Below are positions 6,624-9,300 of a stretch of 9,300 bases of DNA, one piece after another. Numbering within the stretch: position 1 is the stretch's first letter; the number at the start of each line of letters is the position of its first letter. The stretch covers positions 1 to 9,300 of the forward strand of contig JBDNFD010000152.1 in the NCBI GenBank assembly GCA_041689995.1, read 5' to 3'. The DNA is from DASSWG01 sp041689995 (GTDB lineage: Bacteria; Bacteroidota; Bacteroidia; Flavobacteriales; Flavobacteriaceae). Both the position numbers and the translations under genes were made by a program. The notes beneath the pieces are model-generated. The model did no database searches. It had not been told where the DNA came from and saw only the letters and a program-made list of their open reading frames with translations.

Positions 6624-6818
6624 ATGCTAATAGTTAAAGTAAAAGAAGGAGAAAAAATAGAACGGGCGTTGAAACGTTTAAAGCGTAAATACCGTGATAC
6701 CAAGGTGCTTCAAAATTTGAGGGACAAAAAACAATTCACGAAAAAATCTGTGGAAAAACGCAAGCAAATGCAAAAAGCCACATATATACAATCTTTGCGG
6801 GACAAAGAAGAAATTTAA
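6624..6818 (+). CDS. rpsU: Small ribosomal subunit protein bS21 homologue
   Basis: This is a 64-residue, strongly basic protein. MLIVKVKEGEKIERALKRLKRKY at 1-23 is the bS21 signature (V-x-E/D-x-E-x-I-x-R-A-L-K-R-x-K-R-K). A later SVEKRKQMQKATYIQSL at 42-58 matches the SVxxRxxxxKAxYIQ part of Bacteroidota bS21. The protein sits on the 30S platform near the anti-Shine-Dalgarno end of 16S rRNA. In Flavobacterium it has been reported to help hide that end, which explains the lack of Shine-Dalgarno use. Two features are unusual: the normally conserved RRQAFVKPSV-like block reads DKKQFTKKSV, and lysine content is high. Both suggest a paralogue. The leader is A-rich (AAAAAACAGAAAAC before the ATG) without a Shine-Dalgarno motif. 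The GNAT gene begins 3 bases after its TAA, so the two are almost certainly cotranscribed. Confidence 0.9.
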   Translation: MLIVKVKEGEKIERALKRLKRKYRDTKVLQNLRDKKQFTKKSVEKRKQMQKATYIQSLRDKEEI

Positions 6819-6821
6819 ATT

Positions 6822-7283
6822 ATGTTGACATACACAATTTACAATTCAAATTTAAAACCTGGAAAAAAGGAAAAGGATGAAATTGTGAATTTTCTGCATA
6901 CGCACCTTGATGAATACGGCGATTCCAAAGCGGCCATTTTAAAATGCTTGGAATTTGCTACCCATGAAAGCATCCCGTCCATGGGCGGATTTGTTCTGGT
7001 TTTAAAGGAAAAAGGGGAAACAAAAGGAATTACCATCATCAATAAAACCGGTATGTCAGATTATATTCCAGAAAATATTTTGGTTTATATTGCCGTTCAT
7101 AAAGAAGCCCGGGGCCAAGGAATTGGAAAAAAAATCATGGAAAAAGCCATGGAAATTGCCGATGGAAATATGGCGCTTCATGTCGAAAAAGACAATCCCG
7201 CCAAAAAACTTTACGATCGATTGGGTTTTGAAGCTAAATACCTCGAAATGCGTTATAAAAAAGATTCCAAGAACGCCGAATAA
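6822..7283 (+). CDS. GNAT-family N-acetyltransferase
   Basis: This 153-residue GCN5-related acetyltransferase transfers an acyl group from acyl-CoA to an amine. Strand 4 and the pyrophosphate-binding loop are clear: LVYIAVHKEARGQGIGKKIM at 87-106, with the R-G-Q-G-I-G loop at 97-102. The C-terminal core HVEKDNPAKKLYDRLGFE at 120-137 is the standard motif B with the NP..KLY..LGF pattern, which includes the tyrosine used as general acid in many members. The N-terminal half, which sets substrate choice, is not recognisable. The gene starts 3 bases after the bS21 stop and ends 35 bases before the M20 amidohydrolase. This placement allows two guesses, neither proven: a modifier of a ribosomal or other protein, or a partner of the amidohydrolase acting on the same small amine or amino acid. 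The ATG at 6822 fits the operon spacing. Confidence 0.9.
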   Translation: MLTYTIYNSNLKPGKKEKDEIVNFLHTHLDEYGDSKAAILKCLEFATHESIPSMGGFVLVLKEKGETKGITIINKTGMSDYIPENILVYIAVHKEARGQGIGKKIMEKAMEIADGNMALHVEKDNPAKKLYDRLGFEAKYLEMRYKKDSKNAE

Positions 7284-7318
7284 TCCCGTCACTCTCCATA
7301 ATTTTTAATACTAATTTT

Positions 7319-8458
7319 ATGGAAACATATCTTTCCGAATTGCGAAAACAATTGCATTCCGAACCCGAATTATCCGGACAAGAATTCAAAACGGCTGAAA
7401 AAATAGTGGCTGAACTCAAAAAGCTTTTGCCCAATAAAATTATCACAAAGTTGGGCGGAACAGGAATTGCTGCAATTTTTGAAGGAAAATCCCCAGGAAA
7501 AACCATAATGTTCCGAGCGGAATTGGACGCATTACCCATTGAGGAAACCAACAAATTTGAATACGCTTCGAAAACCAATGGCGTTTCCCACAAATGTGGC
7601 CATGACGGTCATGCGGTTATTTTAATAGGTTTGGGGAAAATACTTTCTGAAAATCCACCGGAAAAAGGGAAAGTTGTTTTGTTGTTCCAACCCGCAGAAG
7701 AAAACGGCGAAGGGGCGAAAGCAATTTTGAAAGACCCCATTTTTTCGGAAATCACACCCGATTATCTTTTTGCTTTGCACAACATTCCTGGTTACGAAAA
7801 AGGAACAATTCTGTGCAAACCCGGTTCGTTTACCGCTTCCGTTAGTAGCATTGCCATTAAATGGAAAGGTTATACTTCCCATGCCGCAGAGCCCGAACAT
7901 GGCAGAAATCCAGATTTGGCGATCGCGGAATTAATTCAAACCATCAAAGCTTTTGCAGAGCCAGATAAAGACAGTTGCAATTTTGCAGTTGTTACCACGA
8001 TTTTTTCTCAGTTGGGCTCGAAAGATTATGGAATTTCCGCTGGGGAAGGAGAAGTGCATTTTACGATCCGAAGTTGGAACCCCGGAATTTTGGAAAATTT
8101 GAAGGGAAAAATTGAAAATTGCGTAAACAAGATTTCAGAAAAACATAATTTGGAATATTCTTGCGAATGGATTTTTGAATTCGAAGCGAACCAAAACGAC
8201 GAAACTGCTGTAAAATACATTCTGGAAGCTGCGAGAAAAAATGATTATGAATATATTCCACTTGCAAATCCGTTCAAATGGGGAGAAGATTTCGGGCGTT
8301 TCACCAAAGAATTCAGCGGAGCAATGTTTGGACTGGGCGCGGGAAAGGAAACCCCGGTTTTGCATAATCCCGGTTATGACTTTCCTGAGGAAATCATTCC
8401 TTTTGGCATAAATATGTTTCATTCGATTTTAAAACTTGTAAATGCCAAGTTCAGTTAA
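7319..8458 (+). CDS. M20 (M20D) family amidohydrolase, N-acyl-amino-acid hydrolase-like
   Basis: This 379-residue zinc or manganese hydrolase belongs to the group containing hippurate hydrolase, IAA-amino acid hydrolase and N-acetyl-diaminopimelate deacetylase; it cleaves N-acyl groups from amino acids or similar amides. Metal-centre residues are complete: Cys93 and His95 in HKCGHDGH (91-98), catalytic Glu127 and ligand Glu128 in FQPAEENGEG (123-132), His154 in FALHNIPG (151-158), and His349 in PVLHNPGYDFPEE (346-358). FRAELDALPIEE (65-76) corresponds to the usual RADMDALPI block, with Glu replacing the first Asp. The family's WGEDFGRF-like block is at 321-328. The smaller dimerisation domain, inserted at about 172-285, opens with the SIAIKWKGYTSHAAEPEHGRNP region. 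The protein lacks a signal peptide, so it is cytoplasmic. It follows the GNAT gene by 35 bases and probably shares its transcript. The exact substrate is unknown. Confidence 0.92.
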   Translation: METYLSELRKQLHSEPELSGQEFKTAEKIVAELKKLLPNKIITKLGGTGIAAIFEGKSPGKTIMFRAELDALPIEETNKFEYASKTNGVSHKCGHDGHAVILIGLGKILSENPPEKGKVVLLFQPAEENGEGAKAILKDPIFSEITPDYLFALHNIPGYEKGTILCKPGSFTASVSSIAIKWKGYTSHAAEPEHGRNPDLAIAELIQTIKAFAEPDKDSCNFAVVTTIFSQLGSKDYGISAGEGEVHFTIRSWNPGILENLKGKIENCVNKISEKHNLEYSCEWIFEFEANQNDETAVKYILEAARKNDYEYIPLANPFKWGEDFGRFTKEFSGAMFGLGAGKETPVLHNPGYDFPEEIIPFGINMFHSILKLVNAKFS

Positions 8459-8571
8459 ACCTACGTACCGAATACTGACACGAAAATTATTTTTTGGAAT
8501 TTCAAAACAACACATTATGGATTCATCCTGAAAAATACAATTGGAGGGAGTTGCCAAAAAATGCACATTGA

Positions 8572-8594
8572 CGATCAATTTTAAAGATTGATCG
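8572..8594. repeat. Perfect 8-base stem-loop
   Basis: CGATCAAT (8572-8579) and ATTGATCG (8587-8594) are exact reverse complements around the 7-base loop TTTAAAG. The hairpin lies 114 bases downstream of the amidohydrolase stop. It could end that transcript, but it is not followed by a T-run on the plus strand (AAACGAAC follows), so a classic intrinsic terminator is doubtful. A protein-binding site or a chance palindrome are alternatives. Confidence 0.3.
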
Positions 8595-8624
8595 AAACGA
8601 ACTTTAAAAAAAAGCCAAAATTTG

Positions 8625-8656
8625 TTTGTAGGTTTAATTCCCTTTCTGTAATTTCG
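8625..8656 (+). promoter_or_regulatory. Candidate Bacteroidota-type promoter upstream of the rloB remnant
   Basis: TTTG at 8625-8628 and TAATTTCG at 8649-8656 are separated by 20 bases. They match the Bacteroidota -33 TTTG exactly and the -7 TAnnTTTG with one mismatch, at a normal distance. Transcription would start near 8660. The first ATG downstream (8673) opens only a 27-codon frame that ends at 8754-8756, out of frame with rloB. The promoter may therefore be a leftover of a lost gene or serve the truncated rloB from an internal start. Confidence 0.3.
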
Positions 8657-8703
8657 AATAATATTTCACTTTATGATTATGAAAAACATGATTTTACCAC
8701 TAA

Positions 8704-9300
8704 ATATTTACTATAACCAAAAAAGATTTACCAAAAGGTGTTCTGACCTCTTGTAGAATTGACATTGAAGGAACAGGTCGAAATACTCTTTCATTAGTTG
8801 AAGAATCAATAAAAATGAAAGAACGTATAGAAAATGAGACTAGTCTTTCTATTGATAAAATATGGGTTGTATTTGACCGAGATAGTTTTGAGCCAGATAA
8901 CTTTAACGAAGCAATTAACCTTTGCAAAAATAGTTCGCCAGAAATTGGATGTGCTTGGACAAATGAAGCTTTTGAACTTTGGTATTTACTACATTTCCAC
9001 TTCTACAATACATCCATTAACAGAGAAATGTACCAAAAACTAATTGAAGGAAATCTAAAACCAAAAATAGGAGAAGATTACAAATATCAAAAAAATAGTA
9101 CAGAAATGTATGATTTGTTAAAAGAGAATGGAAATCTTGAATTAGCAATCAAGTTTGCGTCAAAACTAGAAGCTGAATTTGAAGGTAGATTTGATTTTGC
9201 TAATCACAACCCTTCTACTAAAGTTCATCATTTAGTTGCGGAATTATTTGGAATAGAAAAATTACTCAAAAAAGAAGATGAAGATAAAGCCAGTGGCTAA
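8704..9300 (+). pseudogene. 5'-truncated RloB-family gene
   Basis: The frame is open from just after a TAA at 8701-8703 to the TAA that ends the window. RloB proteins are small TOPRIM-like proteins usually encoded beside an AAA-type ATPase (RloA) in restriction or abortive-infection-like loci. Recognisable homology begins about 8722 with KDLPKGVLTSC, then DIEGTGRNTLSLVEE (from 8761), both upstream of the first in-frame ATG at 8815. From that ATG come VVFDRDSF (18-25, the DxD acidic pair), TNEAFELWYLLHF (49-61) and NPSTKVHHLV (132-141). The N-terminal segment expected to carry the CEGxxTEPxYF-type motif is absent: no such sequence is encoded in any frame of 8459-8703. So either the gene lost its 5' end, or translation starts at 8815 and gives a 161-residue remnant. 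The region is more AT-rich than its neighbours, which suggests horizontal acquisition. Any RloA partner on the right is outside the window; there is none on the left. Confidence 0.7.

Larger units (their letters stand above)
8459..8703 (+). other. Non-coding stretch between the amidohydrolase and the rloB remnant
   Basis: No complete gene is visible on either strand over these 245 bases. They contain a perfect 8-base hairpin (8572-8594), a promoter-like pair (8625-8656), and a short protein-like frame from 8479 to the TGA near 8569-8571 that lacks a start codon. Base composition becomes more AT-rich towards the right. The stretch marks the junction between the housekeeping genes and the AT-rich rloB remnant, so it is the likely site of a past insertion, deletion or rearrangement. 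Confidence 0.5.

Noticed and set aside
7234..7593. Minus-strand 119-codon frame across the GNAT-amidohydrolase junction
   Set aside because: It is antisense to the start of the amidohydrolase and the end of the GNAT gene, both strongly supported.
8673..8756. 27-codon frame that could join rloB by a frameshift at the A6 run (8719-8724)
   Set aside because: The A-AAA-AAG heptamer at 8719-8725 is not in register for a classical -1 shift, the shift needed would be +1, and the added N-terminus would still lack the expected RloB motif.
1..9300. CRISPR array, tRNA, rRNA or complete insertion sequence
   Set aside because: No regularly spaced direct repeats, no cloverleaf-like sequence with a GTTC-A T-arm, and no transposase motif were seen anywhere in the intergenic regions.

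Overview
The window looks like chromosomal DNA from a member of the Bacteroidota, most likely class Flavobacteriia. The evidence is a short (286-residue) primary-type sigma factor starting MRQLKITK, A-rich leaders without Shine-Dalgarno sequences, an AT-rich base composition, a TAnnTTTG-type promoter element in front of yefM, and a FolK-deoxynucleoside kinase fusion. It is mostly a housekeeping region with two small accessory pieces: a toxin-antitoxin pair on the left and a broken RloB-family gene at the right edge.

Left half, minus strand (read from about 2780 down to 10): a FolK-deoxynucleoside kinase fusion gene with a problematic start codon; a short unrecognised reading frame just behind it; a yefM-yoeB toxin-antitoxin pair with all YoeB active-site residues intact and a compact promoter/operator; then a fructosamine-kinase-family protein. 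Right half, plus strand (from 2948): a large AsmA-family envelope protein, an RpoD-type sigma factor, a ribosomal protein bS21 homologue, a GNAT acetyltransferase 3 bases after it, an M20 amidohydrolase, a 245-base stretch without a clear gene, and an RloB-family gene lacking its 5' part. The two halves diverge across about 170-200 bases (2747/2780 to 2947), which hold a perfect 8-base inverted repeat.

The most interesting point is the side-by-side placement of an RpoD homologue and a bS21 homologue that both look more divergent than the usual flavobacterial versions. They may be second copies, that is, an alternative transcription/translation pair, though this rests on remembered family sequences. 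The GNAT and M20 enzymes may form an acylation/deacylation pair. The yefM operator keeps the two-site, 12-base centre-to-centre geometry known from the enterobacterial system, and the promoter placement predicts an almost leaderless mRNA. No tRNA, rRNA, CRISPR array or complete insertion sequence was seen, and I found no convincing wholly new defence or mobile system.
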